Of a stretch of 64,000 nt of DNA, positions 11,380 through 20,025 are shown one piece after another (within the stretch, counting starts at the first letter, position 1; each line of letters begins with the position of its first letter). The notes under the pieces were generated by a model that was given only the letters and a program-made list of their open reading frames with translations, had not been told where the DNA came from and did no database searches. The translations under genes and the position numbers were made by a program. Origin of the DNA: Buttiauxella sp. B2 (GTDB taxonomy: Bacteria; Pseudomonadota; Gammaproteobacteria; Enterobacterales; Enterobacteriaceae); contig NZ_VEXQ01000012.1 in assembly GCF_006376615.1 (NCBI RefSeq), forward strand, positions 62,001 to 126,000, given 5' to 3'.

Positions 11380-12708
11380 CTAAGTGTCCTGAGGTAAGGT
11401 GACTGCCGGATCCATGGCACCAACACTCCTGTCCTGCGCGCTGATACCCGCCATTAAGAGGGGCATCAGCAAAAATCCAATTAACGCGGCGGCGACGGTT
11501 AACAGCGCAAACATCCCAGACCAGCCGTAATGCTCAATCACTTGTGACAGCGGCCATCCCGCCAGTGCCGCACCCAAATAAGCGAACAGACCCAAAAAAC
11601 CGGTCACGCTGCCCGCTGCCTGTTTATGACTGCACTCCACGGCGGCAAGACCAATCAGCATCTGCGGGCCAAAAACAAAAAATCCGATGGCGAAAAAGCA
11701 GACGGCCAATAGCGCGTAATGGTGAACGGGCGACAGCCAAAGTGCCGCGACGGAAACAAACAGCCCTAATGCAAACAGTAAAATCATCGGCCCACGCTGG
11801 CCGCGAAACAGTAAATCCGAGCCCCAACCAGCAAACAATGCACCCAGTAACCCACCCATTTCGAACAACATCACCGTGGCGTTGGCACTGAGTAAATTCA
11901 CGCCGTGGCTTTCGGAAAGCCAGATATTGCCCCAGTCATTGAGCGCAATGCGAATCAGGTACACCAGCACGTAACTCACGCCGAGCAACCAAATCATTGG
12001 GTTTTGCAGCACCGTACTGCGAAACATCTGCCACTGCGGCATCGCTGGGCTGAGCTGTTCCTGGCGCATTTCCAGCGGGTCATGCCGCCAGACACCCACC
12101 GAAGGCAGTCCCATTTCTTGTGGCGTGCCGGTCAAACTGCGGCATAACCAAATACCAATGAGTATGCCGATGGTACCCGAGACAAATAACGACGCCTGCC
12201 AGCCGTACCACAGCGCCATCAGCGCAGAAATCAGTGGGACTGCTGCTCCGCCAAGGTTGATTGAGGTATTCCAGCATCCCCACCAAAAACCGCGTTCGTT
12301 GCGCGAATACCAGTGCGTGAGCAATCGTGCGCAGGGTGGCCAGCCAAAGCCCTGGAAAAAACCGTTCAGTGTCCAGATAACCAGCAACATCGGTAAGTTA
12401 CTGCCAAAGGCGAACAGAATATTTAAAATCCCGGTTGCCAGCAGACCAACACCCATAAACCAGCGTGCACCCCGGCGGTCATGCCATAGCCCTGCGGCGA
12501 ATTTTGACAGGCCGTACGACACATAAAACAGCGTACCCAGCAGGCCGATATCGCTTTTGCTTAAATCCAAATCGACCTGCATGGCCGGAAGGACAAAACT
12601 GACGCTTTTGCGCGTCAGATAAAACGCGGCGTAGCCAACGACCATCGACAACAGCAAACGTGGACGCCAGTAACGATAATCACGACCGATAGTTTGCTCG
12701 GAAATCAT
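11380..12708 (-). CDS. uhpC: UhpC-like membrane sensor / OPA-family MFS protein
   Basis: This 442-residue protein has 12 predicted membrane helices and the OPA (organophosphate:phosphate antiporter) signature region near residues 20-170, for example YLTRKSVSFVLPAM and GFFQGFGWPPCARLLTHWYSRNERG. UhpC binds external glucose-6-phosphate and activates the UhpB kinase; close relatives UhpT and PgtP transport sugar phosphates. I favour a sensor because the UhpB- and UhpA-like genes are directly upstream. Unlike the K-12 uhpABC-T locus there is no uhpT next to it; the AfuABC importer follows instead. Ribosome site GGAGG lies 6 bases before the ATG. Confidence 0.82.
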   Translation of the reverse strand: MISEQTIGRDYRYWRPRLLLSMVVGYAAFYLTRKSVSFVLPAMQVDLDLSKSDIGLLGTLFYVSYGLSKFAAGLWHDRRGARWFMGVGLLATGILNILFAFGSNLPMLLVIWTLNGFFQGFGWPPCARLLTHWYSRNERGFWWGCWNTSINLGGAAVPLISALMALWYGWQASLFVSGTIGILIGIWLCRSLTGTPQEMGLPSVGVWRHDPLEMRQEQLSPAMPQWQMFRSTVLQNPMIWLLGVSYVLVYLIRIALNDWGNIWLSESHGVNLLSANATVMLFEMGGLLGALFAGWGSDLLFRGQRGPMILLFALGLFVSVAALWLSPVHHYALLAVCFFAIGFFVFGPQMLIGLAAVECSHKQAAGSVTGFLGLFAYLGAALAGWPLSQVIEHYGWSGMFALLTVAAALIGFLLMPLLMAGISAQDRSVGAMDPAVTLPQDT

Positions 12709-12776
12709 GGGATTCCTCCGGATTGAAATGACTATAGAAAACGCGGAAACAAAGCGGATGAGACAAGGTTTTAGTC

Positions 12777-12797
12777 AACCAGGAATTTTTCCTGGTT
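12777..12797 (-). promoter_or_regulatory. perfect 9-bp dyad at the uhpB/uhpC junction
   Basis: AACCAGGAA and TTCCTGGTT form a perfect inverted repeat with a 3-base centre. It overlaps the uhpB stop and lies about 70-90 bases before uhpC. There is no U tract for termination on the leftward strand. It could be an operator, for instance for the UhpA-like regulator, or an RNA stem; the sequence does not decide. Confidence 0.45.
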
Positions 12798-14337
12798 ATC
12801 CCTGAGTTTGTTGAAAAAGTGTGGGCAGGTTAACAATTACGCGCGTGCCAGACTGGCTTTCAAGAACTAAATCGCCACCTAAAGCACGAATGCGTTCAGC
12901 GATGCCCTGTAATCCGTGCCCGGTGTGGGTGGAGCCAGTAAATCCGATACCATCATCTTTCACTTCCAGACGCACACCGTTGGGTTGCTGAGTGAGAGAA
13001 ATCTCAACCTGGCGGGCATCTGCGTGTTTACAGATATTGTTGAGCAGTTCTTGCACCAGTCGATACAGCGTAAACACCACCGGATCGCTGACAGGCTGGC
13101 CGGGCAAATCGTAATGGAAACGACAGGTAATGCCACGCTCGGCAAAAGCGAACTCCTGCATCAAATGATGCAATGCTTTATCGAGAGAAATTTCGTCCAG
13201 CACTGGTGGGCGAAGCTGGCGCAAAAGATGGCGGGTTGAGTGGTGGATGCGTTGGGCAAGCTGGTTGATTTGCTCGGCGGCGAGCACTGTCGCATCACCG
13301 CTGGCGGTGCGTTTCACCAGCATCGACTGAATTTGAATCGCGGTAATGTTCTGGCCAATCTCATCATGCAACTCACGGGCAAGATCCTTGCGAGTGTCTT
13401 CTTCGGTATGCACCAATTGCTCCATCAACTCACGGCGAGCCTGTAATTCAACTTCCAACCGTTGACGATAACGGTGAAGATTATTCGCCAGATGCTGCTG
13501 GCGGCTAATGGCTATCCCAAGCCCAATGCCCAACAGTGCCTGAGTTGAGAGAAATAGCTCCATCTCCATCAGCCCATTAAACCCACTGCCAATTTGCCGG
13601 GCGATGGTAATCATCATGCTGCCCAACAGCGCGGCTAGCACGCCACCTTGCCAGCCAAATTTGTAGGCCATCACCACGTTTGGCAGAAACACCACAATCA
13701 GCAATAGCCGTTCGATTTCCGGCGACACCACCATTTGCGCGCCAACACCAATGATGAAAAACAGGCTGCACCAGATAAGCAGCGAAGTGCGCAGCGGTGG
13801 ATTCGGCGTTTCCTGTGCCAGCAGGCTTTCAAGGTGTTGCTGGCGCAAGTATTCGTAAATCAGATACACGAATGGCGTGAGTACCACTCCACCGGTAAAT
13901 GCGGCCAGTAATGTTTGCGAGGCAGAACTCGACAAAAATGGCGTCAGCGCCAGCGTGTGCAACAGCGCATCGCTAGTAATCGCGGCCATCAGCAACGACA
14001 ACCGCTGCCAGTAAAGTGTAAAACGGTGCCAGTAGTGCTGGACGAAAAGCGCCGGAATGGCACTGAGGAACGGAGAAAGCAACATGACCGGCTCGGTCAT
14101 TAACTGTTGCAGCCAAAGCCAGAAAAGCAACCCGATAACCGGGATGAAAAGGGCGGGCCAGTAGCGGCGATGCAGTAAAATCAGCAGGGCAAGATGTACG
14201 CCTTGTGGCAATAGTAGCGTGGCTTGTTGACCGTTATTAGTGAGATAAAAACTGATCGTCCACAGCGCAAGCCAGGTCAGCCCCCAGGCGAAAACGATAA
14301 ACAGCGATAATAATAGATGCCGCCACGAACGAGACAT
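12796..14337 (-). CDS. uhpB: UhpB-like sensor histidine kinase
   Basis: The 513-residue protein has an N-terminal membrane domain of about eight helices (MASE1-like, residues 10-285), a coiled linker, a HisKA_3 dimerisation/phosphoacceptor segment with ELHDEIGQN (His324), and a HATPase domain with N box ELLNNICKHADA and G box VKDDGIGF. It should autophosphorylate and pass phosphate to the adjacent UhpA-like regulator when the UhpC-like protein detects sugar phosphate. Its ATG begins immediately after the uhpA stop, so the two are translationally linked. An 87-base gap follows before uhpC and holds a perfect dyad. Confidence 0.88.
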   Translation of the reverse strand: MSRSWRHLLLSLFIVFAWGLTWLALWTISFYLTNNGQQATLLLPQGVHLALLILLHRRYWPALFIPVIGLLFWLWLQQLMTEPVMLLSPFLSAIPALFVQHYWHRFTLYWQRLSLLMAAITSDALLHTLALTPFLSSSASQTLLAAFTGGVVLTPFVYLIYEYLRQQHLESLLAQETPNPPLRTSLLIWCSLFFIIGVGAQMVVSPEIERLLLIVVFLPNVVMAYKFGWQGGVLAALLGSMMITIARQIGSGFNGLMEMELFLSTQALLGIGLGIAISRQQHLANNLHRYRQRLEVELQARRELMEQLVHTEEDTRKDLARELHDEIGQNITAIQIQSMLVKRTASGDATVLAAEQINQLAQRIHHSTRHLLRQLRPPVLDEISLDKALHHLMQEFAFAERGITCRFHYDLPGQPVSDPVVFTLYRLVQELLNNICKHADARQVEISLTQQPNGVRLEVKDDGIGFTGSTHTGHGLQGIAERIRALGGDLVLESQSGTRVIVNLPTLFQQTQG

Positions 14338-14970
14338 TTAGTGCCCGGCTAACAGTTGGTGTTCAAGTGCAAAATGCACCAGTTCGATGGTGCTTTCGCA
14401 TTGCAGTTTGCCAAGGATATTGGCGCGATGCACATGTACCGTCTTGTGGCTGAGGTTAAGTTGCTCGGCAATATGCTTGACGCTTTCGCCTTTGATCAAC
14501 AAATCGAAAACTTCATGCTCACGCGGTGTGAGGATTTCCAGAACTTTGGCAGGCTGGCCCGCATGGCGCAGCGCACGCAGGGCATCGGAACACAAATAAT
14601 GCCCACCCATGCCGACCGTACGCACCGCTTGTACTAATTCTTCAGGGCCACAACGTTTGGTGAGATAACCGCTGGCACCGGCATCCAGCGCGCTTTGCAC
14701 GAAAGCGGTGGTGTCATAAATACTAAGGATGATGGCGCGAAAACCAGGACGTTGCTGGCGCAAACGTTTTAGTAAACTCAAGCCATTTTCGTCAGGCATT
14801 GCGACGTCAAGTACCGCCACATCGGGTTGGTTTTTTATCAATGCGGGCCAGGCCTCGGCGGCAGAACTGTACTGGCCAACAATCTCAATATCGTTTTCAA
14901 GGCTCAGTAACTGGGCAAAACCAGAACGCACTACAACATGGTCATCAACTAAAGCAACGGCAATCATCAT
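14338..14970 (-). CDS. uhpA: UhpA-like NarL/FixJ response regulator
   Basis: The 210-residue regulator has an N-terminal receiver domain with acidic pair VDD (residues 9-10), phosphoacceptor Asp55 in VLDVAMPDENG and Lys in YLTKRC, then a LuxR-type helix-turn-helix (LTPREHEVFDLL, VKHIAEQLNLSHKTVHVHRANI). It is the first gene of the leftward uhpABC-afuABC unit. By analogy with UhpA it should activate transport genes when phosphorylated; its target here is most likely its own operon or a promoter before uhpC. A downstream Met at position 2 makes the start uncertain by one codon. Confidence 0.88.
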   Translation of the reverse strand: MMIAVALVDDHVVVRSGFAQLLSLENDIEIVGQYSSAAEAWPALIKNQPDVAVLDVAMPDENGLSLLKRLRQQRPGFRAIILSIYDTTAFVQSALDAGASGYLTKRCGPEELVQAVRTVGMGGHYLCSDALRALRHAGQPAKVLEILTPREHEVFDLLIKGESVKHIAEQLNLSHKTVHVHRANILGKLQCESTIELVHFALEHQLLAGH

Positions 14971-15090
14971 TTTGCTCGCAAGAGGGAGTCTGGCGACATC
15001 ATGCGGAGGAATCTATTCTGCGCAACGGCTATGTAGGGAATATGTTACAGCGGTTGCAAAAAAGAACGGGTAGGAAGGCTGGCTGGCGAT

Positions 15091-15951
15091 TTAATCGCTC
15101 AATGTCAGCAAACTATCCTTAAAAGCCTCAAGCCCCACGCTTTCGTCACTGCCGGGCCGCAGAGCCAGACGGTAACTGGCACCCGTTTTTACATGGCTTG
15201 CGAACGGCTGAACCAACCGCCCGCGACGTAAATCTTCCGCCACCAGCGTGGCATCGGCAATCGCAATCCCAAAGCCCTGAATCGCCGCGCTGATTGCCAG
15301 GTCCATGGTGTCGAAGTGTTGATTTTTATTCATAGCAGGCGCAATGGCAGTGTTTTCCGCAAGCCACAGCGCCCAGTCGGTTCGGTCGGGGGTTGGGTGC
15401 AAAAAGGTGAAGCGGCTCAGGTCTTCCGTGGTTAACGCTTCTTCTGGCAACAAATGCTGGCTTAAAACAGGCGTGAGTCGCTCCTCAAATAGCAACGTGC
15501 CGGTATTGTCTGGTTTGCCAAAAATGATTGCGGCATCAAAAGGTTCGTTTTTGAAATTCACGCTGTGTTCCACGGTGGTGGTTAGGGCAACCTGAATATC
15601 TGGCGCTACGCTTTCCAGTTGCACCAGTTTTGGTACCAGCCAGCGCATGGCGCAGGTTGGGGCTTTGAGGCGGATTACATTGGATTTATGGCAGGCGTTG
15701 CTCGCCACATTCAGCAGGTGCTCAAAGGATTGTTGTAATTCCGGCAGCAGGGCGCAGCCCTGGGGTGTGAGATGTAACCCACGGGCATGGCGGTCAAACA
15801 GGGCATAACCAAGCCATTCTTCAAGTGTCGAGATTTTGCGGCTGACGGCGCCTTGTGTCAGACACAGTTCTTTCGCCGCGCGAGTTAGATTCAGGTGCTT
15901 TGCCGTCACCAGGAAAGCATCAATAGTATTGAGGGGGAAATTGCGACGCAT
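15091..15951 (-). CDS. LysR-family regulator divergent from aminotransferase operon
   Basis: This 286-residue LysR regulator has the N-terminal HTH (TIDAFLVTAKHLNLTRAAKELCLTQGAVSRKI) and a GcvA/AmpR-like effector domain, with motifs such as LKAPTCAMRWLVPKL and FDAAIIFGKPD. It is transcribed away from the aminotransferase and amino-acid-binding protein genes over a shared intergenic region of about 120 bases, which is the usual layout for a LysR regulator and its targets. Its effector is unknown; an amino or keto acid related to the aminotransferase is a reasonable guess. It is unlikely to be YdcI, which neighbours ydcJ in K-12. Confidence 0.78.
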   Translation of the reverse strand: MRRNFPLNTIDAFLVTAKHLNLTRAAKELCLTQGAVSRKISTLEEWLGYALFDRHARGLHLTPQGCALLPELQQSFEHLLNVASNACHKSNVIRLKAPTCAMRWLVPKLVQLESVAPDIQVALTTTVEHSVNFKNEPFDAAIIFGKPDNTGTLLFEERLTPVLSQHLLPEEALTTEDLSRFTFLHPTPDRTDWALWLAENTAIAPAMNKNQHFDTMDLAISAAIQGFGIAIADATLVAEDLRRGRLVQPFASHVKTGASYRLALRPGSDESVGLEAFKDSLLTLSD

Positions 15952-16073
15952 GTCTGATGGCTCTCCGCTGAGCTATGATTTTTTTGCATGGCTATTATGA
16001 CAACAATTCGGTTGTGGTCGCAACCCGTTACATATTGAATAGTTATGCAAATCGCGCATTCACAGGAGCGGCC

Positions 16074-17243
16074 ATGACTATGCAAACCCCGGTGCAATTT
16101 CGTTCAAAATTACCGGATGTTGGAACCACCATCTTTACCGTTATCGGCCAACTCTCGGCGCAACATAACGCCATTAACCTTTCCCAGGGCGCGCCTAACT
16201 TTTCACCTGACCCGAAGCTTATCGCGGGCGTCACCAAAGCGATGCAGGATAATCATAACCAATATGCATCGATGACCGGTTTCAGGCCATTAAAAACCCT
16301 GATAGCCGAAAAGGTCGCAACACTTTATGGTTCGCATTACGACGTTGATGATGAAATTTTAATTACCGCCAGCGCCAGTGAAGGGCTTTACTCCGCCATC
16401 AGCGGGTTAGTGCATCCTGGTGATGAAGTGATTTACTTCGAACCTTCTTTTGATAGTTATGCGCCGATTGTTCGCCTGCAAGGCGCAACGCCTGTGGCAT
16501 TGAAACTGGCACTGCCAGATTTCACGGTCAACTGGGATGAAGTGCGCGCAGCGATTACCCCACGCACTCGTATGATCATTATTAACACGCCGCACAACCC
16601 AAGCGGGCAGGTGTTTAGCGCACATGATCTGGAGATGCTGGTTGCCCTGACCCGTGATACCAACATCATTATTCTTTCTGATGAAGTCTACGAACACATC
16701 GTGTTTGACGGTGCGCGCCATCACGGTATGGCGACACATCCGGCGTTGGCTGAACGCAGCGTTATCGTGTCGTCGTTTGGCAAAACGTTCCACGTTACCG
16801 GCTGGCGTGTAGGTTATTGCCTGGCTCCGGCGGAATTGATGACTGAAATCTGCAAAGTGCACCAGTTTTTGATGTTCTCTGCCGATACACCAATGCAATA
16901 TGCATTTGCTGAATATATGGCGAACCCGGATACCTATTTGTCGCTGGCGGCGTTTTATCAACGCAAACGCGATTTGATGCAGTCATTGCTGGTTGAGTCG
17001 CCATTTGAACTGCTGCCAAGCGCAGGCTCTTTCTTTCTGTTAGCCAAATTCGACCATTTCAGCGATGAATCTGACAGTGAGATAGTAAAACGTTTAATTA
17101 CCCAATATGGCGTGGCGACCATTCCACTCTCCGCGTTTTATACCGACGGGACAGACAACAAGTTGATTCGTTTGTCATTTGCGAAAGATGAAGCTACGTT
17201 ACGGGCGGGTGCACAGGCACTTTGCCAGGTTAAGCCACGCTGA
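16074..17243 (+). CDS. PLP-dependent aminotransferase, YbdL (methionine transaminase) type
   Basis: This fold-type I aminotransferase of 389 residues resembles E. coli YbdL along its length: SKLPDVGTTIFT near the start, INLSQGAPNF, NTPHNPSGQVF, SDEVYEHIVFDG and the PLP lysine in SSFGKTFHVTGWRVGY. YbdL transfers amino groups from methionine, phenylalanine and histidine to 2-oxo acids. I start it at the ATG with AGGAG 5 bases upstream. The next gene, 12 bases on, encodes a periplasmic amino-acid-binding protein. The pair, with the divergent LysR gene, suggests uptake and use of one amino acid; which one is not visible. Confidence 0.85.
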   Translation: MTMQTPVQFRSKLPDVGTTIFTVIGQLSAQHNAINLSQGAPNFSPDPKLIAGVTKAMQDNHNQYASMTGFRPLKTLIAEKVATLYGSHYDVDDEILITASASEGLYSAISGLVHPGDEVIYFEPSFDSYAPIVRLQGATPVALKLALPDFTVNWDEVRAAITPRTRMIIINTPHNPSGQVFSAHDLEMLVALTRDTNIIILSDEVYEHIVFDGARHHGMATHPALAERSVIVSSFGKTFHVTGWRVGYCLAPAELMTEICKVHQFLMFSADTPMQYAFAEYMANPDTYLSLAAFYQRKRDLMQSLLVESPFELLPSAGSFFLLAKFDHFSDESDSEIVKRLITQYGVATIPLSAFYTDGTDNKLIRLSFAKDEATLRAGAQALCQVKPR

Positions 17244-17255
17244 TACGAGGTCATA

Positions 17256-18032
17256 ATGAAAAAAGTTTATGCGTTAAGTTTGTTGGTTGGGATGTGTGCT
17301 TCGTTCTCTACATTTGCGGCAAGCGAATTACGCTACGGCGTGGAAGCTGAGTATCCACCGTTTGAAAGCCGTAACTCGGCGGGCGAACTGGAAGGGTTTG
17401 ATATCGATTTGGGTAACGCGATTTGCAAAGCGGCTGACCTGAAATGTTCATGGGTAGAAACCTCGTTTGACTCGCTGATCCCAGGACTCATGGCGAAGAA
17501 ATTTGATGCGATTAACTCAGCGATGAACATCACTGAGCAGCGCCGTAAAAGCATCGACTTTACCCAGCCAATCTACCGTATTCCTTCCCAATTGGTCGGT
17601 AAGTTGGGTAGCGGCATGGAAGCAACGCCCGCAGGGCTAAAAGGTAAAACCATCGGTGTGCTGCAAGGTTCCATTCAGGAAACCTACGCGAAAGAACACT
17701 GGGAAAAAGAGGGCGTAACGGTCGTATCATATAAAGATCAAAATATGGCGTGGGGCGATTTGCTCAATGGCCGTATTGACGCCTCTCTGGTGATGTCAGC
17801 AGCGGGCCAGGCTGGATTCTTGAGTAAGCCACAAGGCAAAGGTTTTGGCTTTATTGGTAAACCGGTAAGTGACGACACGATTCTGGGTAGCGGTATTGGT
17901 TACGGCCTGCGTAAAGGCGATGAGCAAACCAAGAAACAGCTTGATGCGGCAATCGAAAAAGTCCGTTCTGACGGCACGATTACTACGCTTGCGAAGAAAT
18001 ACTTCCCGGGTATTGATGTTAGTGTGAAGTAA
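17256..18032 (+). CDS. periplasmic amino-acid-binding protein, ArtI/HisJ family
   Basis: The 258-residue product has a Sec signal peptide (MKKVYALSLLVGMCASFSTFAA) and the family blocks LRYGVEAEYPPFES, GFDIDLGNAIC, WVETSFDSLIPGL, NSAMNITEQRRKSIDF and GYGLRKGD. Relatives bind arginine, lysine, ornithine or histidine. No permease or ATPase gene follows; a strong terminator comes directly after the stop. It therefore probably delivers its ligand to a permease encoded elsewhere, as ArtI/ArgT-type proteins can. It is co-transcribed with the aminotransferase. Confidence 0.85.
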   Translation: MKKVYALSLLVGMCASFSTFAASELRYGVEAEYPPFESRNSAGELEGFDIDLGNAICKAADLKCSWVETSFDSLIPGLMAKKFDAINSAMNITEQRRKSIDFTQPIYRIPSQLVGKLGSGMEATPAGLKGKTIGVLQGSIQETYAKEHWEKEGVTVVSYKDQNMAWGDLLNGRIDASLVMSAAGQAGFLSKPQGKGFGFIGKPVSDDTILGSGIGYGLRKGDEQTKKQLDAAIEKVRSDGTITTLAKKYFPGIDVSVK

Positions 18033-18047
18033 GCGAACCGACCGACT

Positions 18048-18075
18048 AACGGCTCACATTGTGAGCCGTTTTTTC
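18048..18075 (+). terminator. intrinsic terminator after the amino-acid-binding protein gene
   Basis: A 10-bp perfect stem (AACGGCTCAC with GTGAGCCGTT) with a 3-base loop is followed directly by TTTTC. Confidence 0.85.
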
Positions 18076-18239
18076 ATCGTATTCTCATGGACATAAAAAA
18101 AGTGCGTAACGCTGCGTAAAGGTCGGTGTCGGTGATTGGATTTGTTGTGAATTTTGTCTAGAGTGTGCGGTCGTACTAGTTGCAAAGTTCTGCCCTGGTG
18201 GGACGACACTCATCGACAAAGAAGGACAACTTTTCAGGC

Positions 18240-19895
18240 ATGAATCGCAGACGTTTTATCAAAGCCTCAATGGCTATCGCCGCAGTTAGCGGCGCTTCTT
18301 CATTTGCCACACTCTTTTCGCGCGCAGCCTTCGCGTCAGAGTCTGAAATTGCCGATGGTCGCACCACCGCGTTCGATTTCACTGTGCTCCAGTCAATGGC
18401 CCATGACTTGTCGAAAAAACCGTGGGTGGGTAAACCGCGCCCACTGCCGGACACGTTGGCGAACTTAACGCCACAGGCTTACAACGCCATTCAATATGAT
18501 GCTGAACACTCATTGTGGAACAACGTGAATAACCGCCAGCTCGACGTGCAGTTTTTCCACGTGGGTATGGGGTTCCGCCGCCGTGTGCGCATGTTCTCTG
18601 TGGATCCATCATCACATCAGGCACGTGAAATTCACTTCCGCCCAGAGCTGTTTAACTACAACGATGCCGGTGTCGATACCAAACAACTCGAAGGCCAGAT
18701 TGATCTCGGCTTTGCCGGTTTTAAAGCGTTTAAAGCGCCAGAACTGGCGCGTCGCGACGTGGTTTCGTTCCTGGGTGCCAGCTATTTCCGTGCAGTAGAC
18801 AACACTTATCAATATGGTCTTTCCGCGCGTGGCCTTGCGGTCAACACTTATACCGACCAACTCGAAGAGTTCCCGGACTTTACCTCTTTCTGGTTTGAAA
18901 CAGCGAAAGCCGGTGACACCACCTTTGTGGTGTACGCACTGCTTGATAGCGCAAGCGTCACCGGGGCATACAAATTCACCATCAGTTGTGAAGCCGAACG
19001 CGTGGTGATGGATGTCGATAACCATCTGTATGCTCGTGAAGATATTAAACAGCTGGGCATTGCACCAATGACCAGTATGTTCGCTTGCGGCACCAATGAA
19101 CGCCGTATGTGCGACACCATTCACCCGCAAATTCACGACTCTGATCGTCTGGCGATGTGGCGTGGCAACGGTGAATGGGTTACTCGCCCGTTGAATAACC
19201 CGCAAAAATTGCAGTTCAATGCTTATACCGACAACAACCCAAAAGGGTTTGGTTTGCTGCAACTGGACCATGAGTTCGCCAATTATCAGGACATCATGGG
19301 CTGGTATAACAAGCGCCCAAGCCTGTGGGTTGAGCCGCGCAATAAGTGGGGCAAAGGGGCTATCGGTCTGATGGAAATTCCAACCACGGGCGAAACACTG
19401 GATAACATCGTTTGCTTCTGGCAGCCGGAAAAACCGGTAAAAGCCGGGGATGAGCTGGAGTTTAAATACCGTTTGTACTGGAGTGGGTTGCCGCCAATTC
19501 AGTCGCCGCTGGCGCGCGTGTATGCCACTCGTACCGGTATGGGGAGCTTCCCGGAAGGTTGGGCGCCAGGAGAGCACTTCCCTGAGAAATGGTCGCGCCG
19601 TTTCGCCATTGATTTTGTTGGCGGGGATTTGAAAGCGGCGGCACCGAAAGGTATCGAGCCGGTTATCACACTGTCTAACGGCGAAGCCAGGCAGATTGAA
19701 ATACTGTATGTCGAGCCGTTCAATGGCTACCGTATTCTGTTTGACTGGTATCCAACGAACGACTCCACCGACCCGGTTGATATGCGCATGTTCCTGCGCT
19801 GCCAGGGCGATGCTATCAGTGAAACCTGGCTGTATCACTACTTCCCACCGGCACCGGATCAACGTAAATACGTTGATGACCGAGTGATGAAGTAA
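18240..19895 (+). CDS. opgD: glucan biosynthesis protein D (osmoregulated periplasmic glucans)
   Basis: The 551-residue protein has exactly the length of E. coli OpgD (MdoD). It starts with a twin-arginine signal ([17 protein letters not shown], ending about residue 31), consistent with Tat export. The body shows MdoG-family blocks such as [26 protein letters not shown] and [15 protein letters not shown]. OpgD controls the backbone structure of periplasmic glucans. I use the ATG that begins the Tat signal; an open frame extends 20 codons upstream without any sign of coding. In K-12 ydcH and rimL follow; here hpxO lies between. Confidence 0.95.
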   Translation: MNRRRFIKASMAIAAVSGASSFATLFSRAAFASESEIADGRTTAFDFTVLQSMAHDLSKKPWVGKPRPLPDTLANLTPQAYNAIQYDAEHSLWNNVNNRQLDVQFFHVGMGFRRRVRMFSVDPSSHQAREIHFRPELFNYNDAGVDTKQLEGQIDLGFAGFKAFKAPELARRDVVSFLGASYFRAVDNTYQYGLSARGLAVNTYTDQLEEFPDFTSFWFETAKAGDTTFVVYALLDSASVTGAYKFTISCEAERVVMDVDNHLYAREDIKQLGIAPMTSMFACGTNERRMCDTIHPQIHDSDRLAMWRGNGEWVTRPLNNPQKLQFNAYTDNNPKGFGLLQLDHEFANYQDIMGWYNKRPSLWVEPRNKWGKGAIGLMEIPTTGETLDNIVCFWQPEKPVKAGDELEFKYRLYWSGLPPIQSPLARVYATRTGMGSFPEGWAPGEHFPEKWSRRFAIDFVGGDLKAAAPKGIEPVITLSNGEARQIEILYVEPFNGYRILFDWYPTNDSTDPVDMRMFLRCQGDAISETWLYHYFPPAPDQRKYVDDRVMK

Positions 19896-19900
19896 AACAT

Positions 19901-19931
19901 AAAGCCCCGCATGAGAATGCGGGGCTTTATT
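19901..19931 (+). terminator. intrinsic terminator after opgD
   Basis: A 12-bp perfect stem (AAAGCCCCGCAT with ATGCGGGGCTTT, GAGA tetraloop) followed by ATTAATT. The A-rich and U-rich feet make it plausible in both directions. Confidence 0.85.
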
Positions 19932-19935
19932 AATT

Positions 19936-20007
19936 GGTGGATGTCGCTACGCTAATCTCCCCTATATCGTTGTTTTTGTAGGTCGGATTAGCGTAGCGAC
20001 ATCCGAC
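19936..20007. repeat. REP/BIME-like palindrome pair, copy 3
   Basis: Arms run from GGTGGATGTCGC through CGCTAATC, and from GTAGGTCGGATTAGCG to GCGACATCCGAC. It lies between the convergent ends of opgD and hpxO. The order of the GGTGGAT-type and GTCGGAT-type arms is swapped relative to copies 1, 2, 4 and 5. Confidence 0.78.
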
Positions 20008-20025
20008 ATCATGGACGGGGCTTTT

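Noticed and set aside
18033-18239. Possible small gene between the binding protein gene and opgD
   Set aside because: Only a terminator and a leader are visible; the in-frame extension of opgD before its Tat signal has no homology or ribosome site.
18612-19862. Long open frame of 416 codons antisense to opgD
   Set aside because: It lies wholly inside opgD, has no recognisable domain and shows composition expected from the opposite strand of a strongly coding gene.
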